64,000 nt of DNA from JABDBE01 sp963832245. Its GTDB lineage: Bacteria; Acidobacteriota; Terriglobia; Terriglobales; Acidobacteriaceae. The notes under the pieces are model-generated. The model did no database searches and was not told where the DNA came from. It was given only the letters and a program-made list of their open reading frames with translations. Positions 9,415 to 17,570 of this stretch are shown one piece after another. The stretch covers positions 62,001-126,000 of the forward strand of contig CAWHTG010000002.1 in assembly GCA_963832245.1 (NCBI GenBank), read 5' to 3'. The position numbers were made by a program, and so were the translations under genes. The first letter of the stretch is position 1; each line of letters begins with the position of its first letter.

Positions 9415-10626
9415 GCGCGTGCCTACAACTTCTCCGGCCGTCACCGTCGCATAAGCGGCCAGCAGAAACATCACCGGTTCGGTGGGATGGCGATAGCTGC
9501 TAAATGTATGCGTGATGTAATAGACCAGCGGAAAGCTCAACAGCACGATCGCGTAAGGCATTGCATCCAGCCGCTTCCGCCACAGGGCCAAGGCCGCCCC
9601 TACCCATGCGATGAGGCTAAGTGGTAGCCAAACGGATGCGTCCGGTGTGGTCCAGAACCGGAAGAAACGCCGCGCGCATAGCCAGAAGAACTCTCCGGGA
9701 TGCTCTCGGATAAAGTGCAACCCGATCTGCCGCTTGGCGTCCATGAAACGAATTTCTCCCAGATGGTTGTACTCCGTGGGATCAAGGATCGGAAAGTCAC
9801 TCGGGAATTGATGCGACTGCATGGCTCCTTCGTGGTTCCCGATCCACAGTTCCAAGCCGAAATTGTCGCGAACCGGTATCAGCCGGTGAAAGGTTTCGTA
9901 GTTGCGGATTGTCCAGGGCAGCAGCGTCAGAATGCAAACAGCGATGGAAGCGAATAACAGTTTGGCGCATGGACGCGTGCGACGACGGCAAGCGATCCAC
10001 AGCCACAGCCAGAAAAATGAAAAAATTGAGAGCAGACTGGTATTGGTAAGAACAGCCACGCCCGCAAGTACTCCAAAGGTTACCCAGCGTAACCAGCGAA
10101 GCGAATCAGCCAGCCCCGGCAATATTAAGAGTGCGGTCGTCAAGAATAGGGCCGACAGAGTGCTCTCCCACAGACGCACCGATACTACAGCCTCGTACAA
10201 CCAGCATGACCACACCCAAGCCGCCAGCACTCCCACAGGAGTGCCGAAGTCTCGCTTACCAATATGAAGGATGACCACCCCCGTGACTGCCGACAAAACT
10301 GCATTGAGTCCGGTCGCAATCCAAAGCGACGCGTAGCTATAAGCTCCAGCCAGCTTGAAAATTCCTGCGAGCAAATAAGAATAGATGGGAGGCTCCACGG
10401 CGGTGGGTGCCAGCGGCGTATGCGCCCAGGGCGAGCTGTAGCCGAATCCGAAAACTATGCACCAGGCGATTCGCGCAAACTCATTGTATGCATAAAAGTC
10501 ATGCCAGCCCTGTGCCGGTAATAGTTGGGACAACACCCATAGCCGTGCGGTCAATGCTACGAGGAACACGATGCAAGTCGAGCCCATCAGGCGCAAGACA
10601 GTCCGGACAAAGCGCGCACTCGGCAT
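9361..10626 (-). CDS. Multi-pass membrane glycosyltransferase-like protein (GT39/GT-C)
   Basis: 421 aa with about nine membrane helices. Early sequence WHDFYAYNEFARIAW occupies the position of the acidic first loop of GT-C transferases, and the C-terminus is YRHPTEPVMFLLAAYATVTAG, typical of the last helices of this superfamily. It is the last gene of the long minus-strand run that starts near 24.2 kb. The gap to the GT87-like gene upstream is 82 bp. Sugar and acceptor are unknown. Confidence 0.7.
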   Translation of the reverse strand: MPSARFVRTVLRLMGSTCIVFLVALTARLWVLSQLLPAQGWHDFYAYNEFARIAWCIVFGFGYSSPWAHTPLAPTAVEPPIYSYLLAGIFKLAGAYSYASLWIATGLNAVLSAVTGVVILHIGKRDFGTPVGVLAAWVWSCWLYEAVVSVRLWESTLSALFLTTALLILPGLADSLRWLRWVTFGVLAGVAVLTNTSLLSIFSFFWLWLWIACRRRTRPCAKLLFASIAVCILTLLPWTIRNYETFHRLIPVRDNFGLELWIGNHEGAMQSHQFPSDFPILDPTEYNHLGEIRFMDAKRQIGLHFIREHPGEFFWLCARRFFRFWTTPDASVWLPLSLIAWVGAALALWRKRLDAMPYAIVLLSFPLVYYITHTFSSYRHPTEPVMFLLAAYATVTAGEVVGTRLFRSGPRDTSRVKLTVQ

Positions 10627-10708
10627 CGGTGAAGGGCATTGTAGCAGCGTCTGCGCGCAAAAATTCTGCCGCAGCTCTGGTCGATGCTAGTTGGCGGTAA
10701 GCGTTGAT

Positions 10709-11956
10709 TTAGGCGGACGTCGGAACCATCGATACCGGTCTTGCGGCTCTTGCAAGGTACAATTCCGTGGCCAGCCCCGCGATAAAAAGTACGATCACGG
10801 GAAACACTAGGTAGATGCGGCTATTCCACCAGTAGTGCCCACCCAGCGCTAACAGCAGAAAGGGCCACAGAAACATAAGCACACAGCTCGAGAAGATAAG
10901 CTTGCGCGAAGTGTTTTTCGTTCCCGCACTGGCAACGTAGTCCAGGGCAAGCAGCAGCGGTAGCAGCAGGATAGTCATGTCAGGAAAATGGGCGTATGGC
11001 GCTGCAGCAAGTGCGATTGTCACGTAGAGAGCGAATGCCAGGTGGCGCTGTTCTGATTTATCAGCATTACGCGCGCCCAGAACCCCCACGGCAAAAAGAG
11101 CCATACCGCCTGCCACTGCGAACAAGGTGGAATGGGCCGTCCACCCGACTCCCGCCAAAAAACCGCGGACATTGACCATCAAAGTCGGGTTCAAACCACC
11201 ATAGCCCGAATGCGCTTCGAAGCTGCGAACGAATCGGAAGTAGTCGAGCAATCCGCGTGGGCCCGTAATCAGTGAAAACGCAACGCTTAGAAATGCGCAG
11301 CCGAGAGCAAATCCCGCTCCCACTCGCAATTTGCGCGCGAGGAGCAACAGAGGCAGCAGAATCAGGATGTATTGAAACTTAATAGTTGCGAGAGAAAGTA
11401 CCAATCCCGCGGCCAGGTCCCTTTGCTTGTGAATCAGAAAATACGCAGAGGCGATCACAAACAACAGGAAAACGGAATCTTGTCCTAGAACAATTGCAGT
11501 GAGCGCCGGCAGAAAACAAAATCCCAATAGTCCAAGATATGGGCGTTCTGCCATCAGAGGGATACAACGCATCAGGATCAACGGCAGCAGTCCCAACAGA
11601 GCAATGTTGATCAGAGTCCATACGATGAAAGCTTGCTCCAGGCTTAACAGCGTCATCGGAGCAAACGCGCCGGCTTCGAAAGCCGGGTGCAGAAAATATT
11701 GGTTCGAGGTTTGCCCCACAATTGACTTAAAGGCCGCATCCTGTGTCTCGCGGTCATAAAGTTTGGCACCGTCCCCAGCGCGCACGATCGATGCGCCTAC
11801 GTAGAAGTTCACAAAATCAGTGGGCTCGACCCGGGCACGATTGGTTAGGGGAATGAGAGTCAAGGCCACCGCAATCTCAACCACCACCACAGTCACAATG
11901 ATCAGGAAAGCCTTCACGGTTGCCGATGGTATCACCTCTACGTCATTGGTCCGCAA
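10709..11956 (-). CDS. GT87 (DUF2029) membrane mannosyltransferase-like protein
   Basis: 415 aa, about ten membrane helices. The N-terminal loop DFVNFYVGASIVRAGDGA and LYDRETQ is the signature of the GT87/DUF2029 family, whose known members (mycobacterial PimE) use polyprenyl-phosphate-mannose to extend glycolipids. The stop lies just upstream of another GT-C gene, and its start is 6 bp after the stop of the esterase gene, so all three are probably one transcript. Confidence 0.8.
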   Translation of the reverse strand: MRTNDVEVIPSATVKAFLIIVTVVVVEIAVALTLIPLTNRARVEPTDFVNFYVGASIVRAGDGAKLYDRETQDAAFKSIVGQTSNQYFLHPAFEAGAFAPMTLLSLEQAFIVWTLINIALLGLLPLILMRCIPLMAERPYLGLLGFCFLPALTAIVLGQDSVFLLFVIASAYFLIHKQRDLAAGLVLSLATIKFQYILILLPLLLLARKLRVGAGFALGCAFLSVAFSLITGPRGLLDYFRFVRSFEAHSGYGGLNPTLMVNVRGFLAGVGWTAHSTLFAVAGGMALFAVGVLGARNADKSEQRHLAFALYVTIALAAAPYAHFPDMTILLLPLLLALDYVASAGTKNTSRKLIFSSCVLMFLWPFLLLALGGHYWWNSRIYLVFPVIVLFIAGLATELYLARAARPVSMVPTSA

Positions 11957-11962
11957 CCTGCG

Positions 11963-12802
11963 TCAAGCGGCCTGCTTGCCAAATAGAAAACTGAGCGCTT
12001 CTGGAAAACGCTTGGCCCACTCGCCTTCATTGTGAGTTCCACCCTCATCAATTTTCACCCGCAAACGGCGATCGTCCAGCCCCGCGCTCCGCAGAATGCG
12101 CTCGAGTAGACGGACGTCTGCCAGAACCCGTTTGTCTTTATCCTCACTGCCAGCTTCTCGTGTGCCTATCGCTAGAAAAATCTTCTCTGGCCATTGCCGG
12201 CATCTGCGGCTATATTTCAATATCTTTCGATGGGAAATAAACAGCGATGGGCTTTCGAGTAATAGTCGACCGAACACCCCAGGCCGTTCGATAACGGTAT
12301 ATAGCGAAATGAGCGCACCCAGGGACGACCCGCCCAAACCGGTATTTTCAGGACCTTTTGCGATGCGGTATCGCTCCTGCACAAAGGGAATGACCTCGCT
12401 CATCATGAAGTCCGGATAGCGCTTGCCTTGCGGCCGCAGTACCGGCGGATTAAACGAGCGATAGGGCAAAAACTCCTTGATACGATCGCTCTGAGCGTTG
12501 TCGATGCCGACAATGATCAGTGGCGGAATCACCTCTTGGCGGATCAGGCGATCCGCGGTTTCATCCACTTGCCATTCCACGCCGCCGAAGGCGGTCGCGC
12601 GGTCGAACAAATTTTGCCCATCGTTCAGGTAGAGCACGGGGTATTGCCGCGTGTTGTTGTCAGGCGCGTCGTAGCGCGGCGGCAGCCATACTCGGAGCAT
12701 CCGCGTATTACGAAATACAAGGCTGCGCAGTTCGTGCAGTCGAAGATCCCCGGCAACAGCAGGGTTCCCCGGGTTGGCTTGTGTTTGGCTGATTTCTTCC
12801 AT
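11963..12802 (-). CDS. Alpha/beta hydrolase, esterase D/enterochelin-esterase type
   Basis: Putative esterase of 279 aa from the ATG at 12802. The frame extends to 12952, but that part would overlap the VKOR gene and crosses a repeat, so I reject it. Visible: a beta-rich N-terminus (MLRVWLPPRYD), YPVLYLNDGQNLFD, the nucleophile elbow GLGGSSLGALISLY, and the C-terminal GGTHNEGEWAKR with the likely catalytic His. The family hydrolyses acyl or siderophore esters. Within this lipid and glycosyltransferase operon it may cleave an acylated intermediate. No signal peptide from this start. Confidence 0.8.
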   Translation of the reverse strand: MEEISQTQANPGNPAVAGDLRLHELRSLVFRNTRMLRVWLPPRYDAPDNNTRQYPVLYLNDGQNLFDRATAFGGVEWQVDETADRLIRQEVIPPLIIVGIDNAQSDRIKEFLPYRSFNPPVLRPQGKRYPDFMMSEVIPFVQERYRIAKGPENTGLGGSSLGALISLYTVIERPGVFGRLLLESPSLFISHRKILKYSRRCRQWPEKIFLAIGTREAGSEDKDKRVLADVRLLERILRSAGLDDRRLRVKIDEGGTHNEGEWAKRFPEALSFLFGKQAA

Positions 12803-12810
12803 TAATTCAA

Positions 12811-12835
12811 TAGGCGCGGGCGTCCTCGCCCGTGC
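12811..12835. repeat. 25-bp GC-rich hairpin repeat
   Basis: The sequence between the VKOR stop and the esterase start folds on a GGGCG/CGCCC stem. It matches 39877-39901 at 23 of 25 positions and also matches, inverted, 39942-39967. This is therefore a dispersed repeat rather than a gene-specific site. Confidence 0.7.
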
Positions 12836-12858
12836 TGGACCGGCGACCAAATCCCGGA

Positions 12859-13308
12859 TCAACCCCGGCGCATTGCACTCGCGGCCAGGAATGACGAGAG
12901 CACCGTAATCAGAAAAATCAGCGTTAGCGACGACAGACACAAAATACACCACGTCGCCAGCACGAACTTCTCAATGTACGTGAGATAGAGAGCGAAGCCC
13001 AATCCAGCGGTCGAAGCGATTAAGAGCATTAAGGGAGTTTCCGGCTTCGTCCGATGGAAGATCGCCAGGCCAAAAAGCACCCCGTAGCCGATGATGCCGA
13101 TCAGCGCGTCTGGAACACCACGCACAGTAGAGTAAACGCTGCGATTGACGATGTCGCAATTGAAACTCGCCCCGAAATCACAGTAGTTGGTTTGCATAGT
13201 GCCGTAGTGGTGTTGGAGCGAGACGGAAGATACCACCATCCCAGCCAGCGCCAGAACGGCGATTAACTGAAAAACACGACGCGCGGTTGAGGTCATGGCA
13301 GACCGCAT
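12859..13308 (-). CDS. Vitamin K epoxide reductase (VKOR) family protein
   Basis: 149-aa integral membrane protein with four to five helices. The quinone-linked active site WCILC (about aa 118-122) and the loop cysteines in CDFGASFNCD are present. Bacterial VKOR re-oxidises a periplasmic thioredoxin-like partner and passes electrons to quinone, so it replaces DsbB. Its start overlaps the end of the thioredoxin-domain gene by 16 bp, which supports a functional pair. Confidence 0.9.
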   Translation of the reverse strand: MRSAMTSTARRVFQLIAVLALAGMVVSSVSLQHHYGTMQTNYCDFGASFNCDIVNRSVYSTVRGVPDALIGIIGYGVLFGLAIFHRTKPETPLMLLIASTAGLGFALYLTYIEKFVLATWCILCLSSLTLIFLITVLSSFLAASAMRRG

Positions 13309-13718
13309 CCAGTTTGATCAGCCAGGAATTGCAGGTCGTGTTCGCCCTCGACCCGCGTGCCATCCGCGAAGATCCAGGTAGGAAATCGTTTGATGCCGGC
13401 CCCGGTGCAAACCGCCGCGATGGCCTGCGAACCCTTGATTCCGCACTCGACATAGGGCGCGTATTGAAACGAAGAGCCGAACTTTTCTTTCTGTTCCTCG
13501 CAATGCGGACACCAAAACGCGCCGTACATCTTGGCCTGCTTTGCTGTCAGACACCGGGCAAAGGCGTCCAGACGGCTAGTTTGCCGGTGCCGTATGAAAT
13601 AGTAGACGCCCGCAAAGGCAACTACGATTACGGCGGCAATAATGATAGTGCGCGGCACTGGCTTCGCTTGGCTGACCCCTTGCCGCTCCTGTTGCCGTTT
13701 TCTACGCTCTTGGGACAT
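13293..13718 (-). CDS. Membrane-anchored thioredoxin-like protein, VKOR partner
   Basis: 141 aa: a basic cytoplasmic tail, one membrane helix (about aa 24-42), then a thioredoxin-like domain with GAFWCPHCEEQK (CPHC, the DsbA-type dipeptide), an extra Cys pair in YVECGIKG and AVCTGAG, the cis-Pro segment RFPTWIF, and a Cys four residues from the end. Predicted DsbA-like disulfide oxidant recycled by the overlapping VKOR. CPHC and the anchor fit cyanobacterial and actinobacterial VKOR-Trx pairs. Confidence 0.88.
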   Translation of the reverse strand: MSQERRKRQQERQGVSQAKPVPRTIIIAAVIVVAFAGVYYFIRHRQTSRLDAFARCLTAKQAKMYGAFWCPHCEEQKEKFGSSFQYAPYVECGIKGSQAIAAVCTGAGIKRFPTWIFADGTRVEGEHDLQFLADQTGCGLP

Positions 13719-13730
13719 AGGGATAAATTC

Positions 13731-14639
13731 TTATACCACGACGCGTAAAGCGGATGGCAGGACATCGAGTGTCTGGCATTGTAATGTGAGCACTTCGCCA
13801 TCGACCATCACGTCCACCGGAGCCTCTAAATAAAAATCGATTCGATTAGTCCCGCGCCGTTCGGCGAGGGGATGTTGAATGTGGGTGCCGTCATAGAGCG
13901 TCGGTAAATTACGGATCAGCCCCAACCGTCCGATGGGCCCCCAGCGCACATATTCGATGAGGCCATCATTCACTTCCGCCTTGGGCGCGATCATCATGGT
14001 CCCCCCGGTGAACTTACTATTGTTGAAAGTCAGGAACAGGCATGGACGGCGGTCGATTTCTTTTTCCCCACCGACTCGCAAAGGGAAAGGCCGGCGATGG
14101 AAACGAGCCAGCGCAATGAAGATCGATGACTGATAGCCCAGTTCTCCCCACCCGCTGAAACGGTGCGCACGCAAGGCCGCGACGTCCGCGGCAAACCCCA
14201 TGGCCAGCAGATTGATGTAGTGAAGAACTCCTTCGGTGTGCCGCAATCGCAGAACGTCGCAAGCCTTCGATCGCGCGGCGAGTAGTGCTTCGATTGCGTG
14301 CTCCACGCCGCGGTCGGTGAATTCGCGAAGAAACGAGTTGCCAGTTCCCAAGGGGAGAAACGCAAGCGTGGGAGGTTCGTCGGATTCGCGGCGGGGAAAA
14401 AGGCCATTGACGATCTCATACGATGTGCCATCGCCTCCCACAGCAATGAACTTACGATACCCGCGGGCGTAGCCATGGCGAGCTAGATTTGCTCCCTGGC
14501 CTGGCGCAGTCGTTTCGACCACGTCCAACTTAATTCCGCCTGCTCGCAAACGATCGAGCGCCTCGGGAACCAGCTTGCGGCAACGTCCGCCGCCCGCTGC
14601 CGGATTCACTACCGCGAGAAAGGTGTCTGGGTGGATCAC
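13731..14639 (-). CDS. Diacylglycerol/sphingosine-kinase-like lipid kinase (YegS/DgkB family)
   Basis: 302 aa, the usual length. The N-terminal nucleotide-binding fold shows AVVNPAAGGGRCRKLVPEAL and the glycine-rich GGDGTSYEIVNGLF. The C-terminal beta domain includes FNNSKFTGGTMMIAPKAEV. The family phosphorylates diacylglycerol or related lipids with ATP. The start overlaps the end of the acyl ligase upstream by 4 bp, so a role in the same lipid pathway is likely. The exact lipid substrate is unknown. Confidence 0.88.
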   Translation of the reverse strand: MIHPDTFLAVVNPAAGGGRCRKLVPEALDRLRAGGIKLDVVETTAPGQGANLARHGYARGYRKFIAVGGDGTSYEIVNGLFPRRESDEPPTLAFLPLGTGNSFLREFTDRGVEHAIEALLAARSKACDVLRLRHTEGVLHYINLLAMGFAADVAALRAHRFSGWGELGYQSSIFIALARFHRRPFPLRVGGEKEIDRRPCLFLTFNNSKFTGGTMMIAPKAEVNDGLIEYVRWGPIGRLGLIRNLPTLYDGTHIQHPLAERRGTNRIDFYLEAPVDVMVDGEVLTLQCQTLDVLPSALRVVV

Positions 14640-16345
14640 AAATCGACCACGGCGGCACGGTCGAGACTTTTGCAGACCTCTTCGGCCAGCGCCGTACGCT
14701 TGATTTTCATGGACGCGGTTCGCGGGAAATCGTTGCCACGCAGTAAGTATCCCCCCACCCGCTTGAAGTCGGGCAGACGGCGGTTGCGCGCGATGATGTC
14801 CTCTTTGAGGCTGTCAGTGAATTCCTGGTTCTGCTCGAGGCGCAGAAGAAGAACCAACACCTCTCGGCCCAGAGTCTTTGCCGGCCAAAGATAATTCGCA
14901 GCGAAAATACAGTACTCCTTTACAGGCAGCCCCTCGAACGCACTTTCAATATCCTCGGGATAAATATTCTTGCCGCCTTCGGTCACGATCATGTTCTTCT
15001 TACGGCCAAAAAGCTGCAGATGTCCGTTGCCGTTGAAGCGCCCCAGATCTCCCGTTACCAGCCAACCGTCGACGATCGTCTGCGCGGTCAATTCGGGATC
15101 GTCTAGATAGTGCGACATCACAGTCTTGCCGCGAACCGCAACTTCGCCGATGCCATCGGCATCGGGATTGAGCACGCGGAGTTCGACTCCCGGCAAAGGT
15201 TTGCCCACAGTGTCGGAGCGAAACGGGTTTAGGTCGTTCAACGTGAGCGAGGTGCCTGCTTCCGTGAGTCCGTACCCGTTGGCAACTGGTATGCCGAGAT
15301 CGTAAAAAAACTGCAACGTGGAAGGCTCCATGAACGCCCCCCCGGTAAACATCGCCAGCAATTCTCCCCCAAATCCCTTATGAACCTGCGGCAGAAGTTT
15401 GCGACTCAAGCGGACTTTGGGTTGCTTGCGAGTAAGCGATTTATTCAGCGCGATCATTCGATGCAGCAAGAAACGCTTGCCCGCGGGCAGCTCCTCAAAC
15501 TTCGCGCGCAGCCCGCGTTCCAGGTTCTTGAGAATCATGGGAACCAGAGAAACATAGGTAATTTTGTAGCGCACAAAAGCGTAGCGCACGAACTCGGGCC
15601 GCAGCGTACGCAGGTGCACGACGCAAGCGCCGCACACGAACGGACCGATGAAGCCAACCATAAAATCAATCGCGTGATTCGTCGGCAGAATACTGAGGTA
15701 GCGCACTCCTGGCCAGAACGGATACCAAGCGGTTAGCGCCTTGCACTGCTCCAGGTAATTCTCGTGCGTGAGCACGCATCCCTTGGGTCGGCCACCTGTA
15801 CCCGACGAATAAACAATGCAGGCCACATCCTCCCGCTCTCGCGAAACAAAATCAGGATTGCCTTTGCGGCGGAACTCCTCCCACCGGTAGGCGCCGGCGA
15901 GATCGGCTTTCAGCGGCGCCTCGGTCACCAGCACTTTCTTGAGCTGGTGATTCTTAAAGTCCGGCGATTGTGTGATTGCGCGCCACAAACAGCATTCAAC
16001 GATCAAAAACTTGGCTTTGCTGTGCGCCAGCAACTGCAGATGCTCGGCCGCCGTCAGCTTGTAATCAAGCGGCACCAGTGCGCCTCCACGATAAAAAACG
16101 GCATACGCCGAAATCAGCCATTTCGACTGATTGGTCATGATGATGGCCGCACGATCGCCAGAATTCAATTCCGCATCCTGGAGCGCGCGCGCCAGAGGCA
16201 AAGCAACATCTTTGAAATCGGAGTAAGTAAGCCGCGTCTTCTCTCGATCCCGGTCGGCCTCGATCAAGCAAGTTTCGTTCGGCCAGCGGTCCAGCGCATC
16301 CCGCAAAGCCGCGCCCAGACAAGTGTATTGGTCGAGATTGAGCAT
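14636..16345 (-). CDS. AMP-dependent acyl ligase (long-chain acyl-CoA/ACP synthetase type)
   Basis: About 569 aa from the ATG of MLNLDQYTCLG at 16345; the frame is open to 16384. ANL-superfamily motifs: P-loop VYSSGTGGRPKG, GYGLTEAG, VTGDLGRFNGNGHL, and the C-terminal catalytic Lys in SMKIKRTAL. It activates a fatty acid as acyl-AMP and transfers it to CoA or an ACP. A stand-alone acyl carrier protein is encoded 80 bp upstream, so ACP is a plausible acceptor. Downstream it overlaps the lipid kinase gene. Confidence 0.88.
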   Translation of the reverse strand: MLNLDQYTCLGAALRDALDRWPNETCLIEADRDREKTRLTYSDFKDVALPLARALQDAELNSGDRAAIIMTNQSKWLISAYAVFYRGGALVPLDYKLTAAEHLQLLAHSKAKFLIVECCLWRAITQSPDFKNHQLKKVLVTEAPLKADLAGAYRWEEFRRKGNPDFVSREREDVACIVYSSGTGGRPKGCVLTHENYLEQCKALTAWYPFWPGVRYLSILPTNHAIDFMVGFIGPFVCGACVVHLRTLRPEFVRYAFVRYKITYVSLVPMILKNLERGLRAKFEELPAGKRFLLHRMIALNKSLTRKQPKVRLSRKLLPQVHKGFGGELLAMFTGGAFMEPSTLQFFYDLGIPVANGYGLTEAGTSLTLNDLNPFRSDTVGKPLPGVELRVLNPDADGIGEVAVRGKTVMSHYLDDPELTAQTIVDGWLVTGDLGRFNGNGHLQLFGRKKNMIVTEGGKNIYPEDIESAFEGLPVKEYCIFAANYLWPAKTLGREVLVLLLRLEQNQEFTDSLKEDIIARNRRLPDFKRVGGYLLRGNDFPRTASMKIKRTALAEEVCKSLDRAAVVDL

Positions 16346-16425
16346 TAGAAAAGTGCGCTGTTCGGTTTCCGATTCCCAAGCCACTTCCCAAACTCAATCG
16401 GAAATTGGCAATTGTAAATTCGTTT

Positions 16426-16668
16426 CTACAGTCTCGCTTGGATTCGCTCCGCCAACGTGCGGAAATCCGACACTCCCTGCAACTCATAATCCGGCAACTC
16501 GATGCGAAAGTGATGCTCCAGCCGGGTCAGCAGATCGAGCGCCTGCAAGCTGTCGATTTTCAGAGTCTTGAAGAAGTCGTCGTCGGGAGTGAGCTTCTCC
16601 CGCGGCACTTTAAAATGCGCGGCAGCGAGATTCAAGACGTCTTCAAGTGTTTGGTTGGATGCCGTCAT
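16426..16668 (-). CDS. Acyl carrier protein
   Basis: 80-aa acidic four-helix protein. The phosphopantetheine site is FKTLKIDSLQALDLL, with Ser in DSL. The length and pattern are those of a free-standing ACP dedicated to a pathway rather than the housekeeping AcpP. It lies between the enoyl-CoA hydratase-like gene and the acyl ligase, which suggests it carries the acyl chain handled by this operon. Confidence 0.9.
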   Translation of the reverse strand: MTASNQTLEDVLNLAAAHFKVPREKLTPDDDFFKTLKIDSLQALDLLTRLEHHFRIELPDYELQGVSDFRTLAERIQARL

Positions 16669-16686
16669 AATTTAATCACTTCGATT

Positions 16687-16722
16687 GCCATCCTGAGCAG
16701 GCGAAGAATCTATGCATTTGAG
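16687..16722. repeat. Dispersed repeat with CATCCTGAGC core
   Basis: The 68-bp gap between the hydratase and ACP genes holds a CATCCTGAGC ... CGAAGAATCTATGC element, of the CATCCTGAGC/CGAAGGATC repeat type common in acidobacterial genomes. A longer relative is at 24327-24393. Confidence 0.55.
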
Positions 16723-16736
16723 AGTCGCGAAAATGT

Positions 16737-17570
16737 TTAAGGCAAATATGGCTGCGCCTCTTTGCTCTCCACAAATTTTCTCAACCCCGCATCCACAGCG
16801 GGTTGGGCAAAGAGCTCGCAAAAAATATCGATTTCTTTGCGCAACTCCTCATAGGGGATGGGCTTGATAAACTTCTTGGCCGCGATCGCAGTGCGCCGAT
16901 CAAACTTCCCAAGCTGAGCCGCAGTGGCTCGCGCCGCGCGCAACGACTCGCCTTCGGCCACCACTTGGCTTACCAGTCCAACCTGCTGCATCTTGGTCGC
17001 ATTGAAACTGCGTCCCGTCAATAGCAAATCCCGAACCACCGCGTTGCCCAGATCACGCTTCAGACGCGGAATCCCGCCAAAGCCAGGAATCAATCCCAGC
17101 CGCAACTCCGGAAAACAAAACCTCGCCATCTTATCGGCGATAATCAAATCGCATACGAGCGCCAGCTCGAATCCGCCGCCAAACGTCACTCCATGCACCG
17201 CCGCGATGGTAGTCAGGGGCGAAGCATCGATCACGTTAAGCGCCCGGTGAATGCGCTCCAAATAGTCGCGAACACCCACTGCGGCGTCTTTCCGCTCCAA
17301 CTCTTGAGAGCGCCGATATAACTCGCGCAGATCAGCCCCGGCGCAAAATCCCGCCTTCAGCTCACTGTAAATAATGAGGGCGTGGGCTCCGCGCTGTACG
17401 TCATCGAGCGCGCGGACGAATCTTTCCAGATCATCGAGGGTAAGCGAGCCAATCTCATTGCACGGCTCGCGATGCAGCGCCAGTTCAATCACGCCGCTTT
17501 TCGATTCCCACGAAAGCGTCTGACCGCGAAACGATTCCATAAAGTGCAATACACCGCTGACCGGATTCAA
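16737..17570 (-). CDS. Enoyl-CoA hydratase/isomerase family protein
   Basis: 277 aa, crotonase fold. Oxyanion-hole segments are SELKAGFCAGADLRELY and HGVTFGGGFELALVCDLIIA; then the typical ELRLGLIPGFGGIPRL. The glutamate usually found after GGG for hydration is not conserved in its classic spacing (FGGGFELAL), so the reaction is not certain. It ends 68 bp before the ACP gene, and its start abuts the stop of the acyl ligase upstream, so it is in the same operon. Its substrate is probably an ACP- or CoA-bound acyl chain. Confidence 0.87.
   Translation of the reverse strand: MNPVSGVLHFMESFRGQTLSWESKSGVIELALHREPCNEIGSLTLDDLERFVRALDDVQRGAHALIIYSELKAGFCAGADLRELYRRSQELERKDAAVGVRDYLERIHRALNVIDASPLTTIAAVHGVTFGGGFELALVCDLIIADKMARFCFPELRLGLIPGFGGIPRLKRDLGNAVVRDLLLTGRSFNATKMQQVGLVSQVVAEGESLRAARATAAQLGKFDRRTAIAAKKFIKPIPYEELRKEIDIFCELFAQPAVDAGLRKFVESKEAQPYLP

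Noticed and set aside
12803..12952. Esterase start at 12952
   Set aside because: It would overlap the VKOR gene and read through a repeat; the ATG at 12802 fits better.
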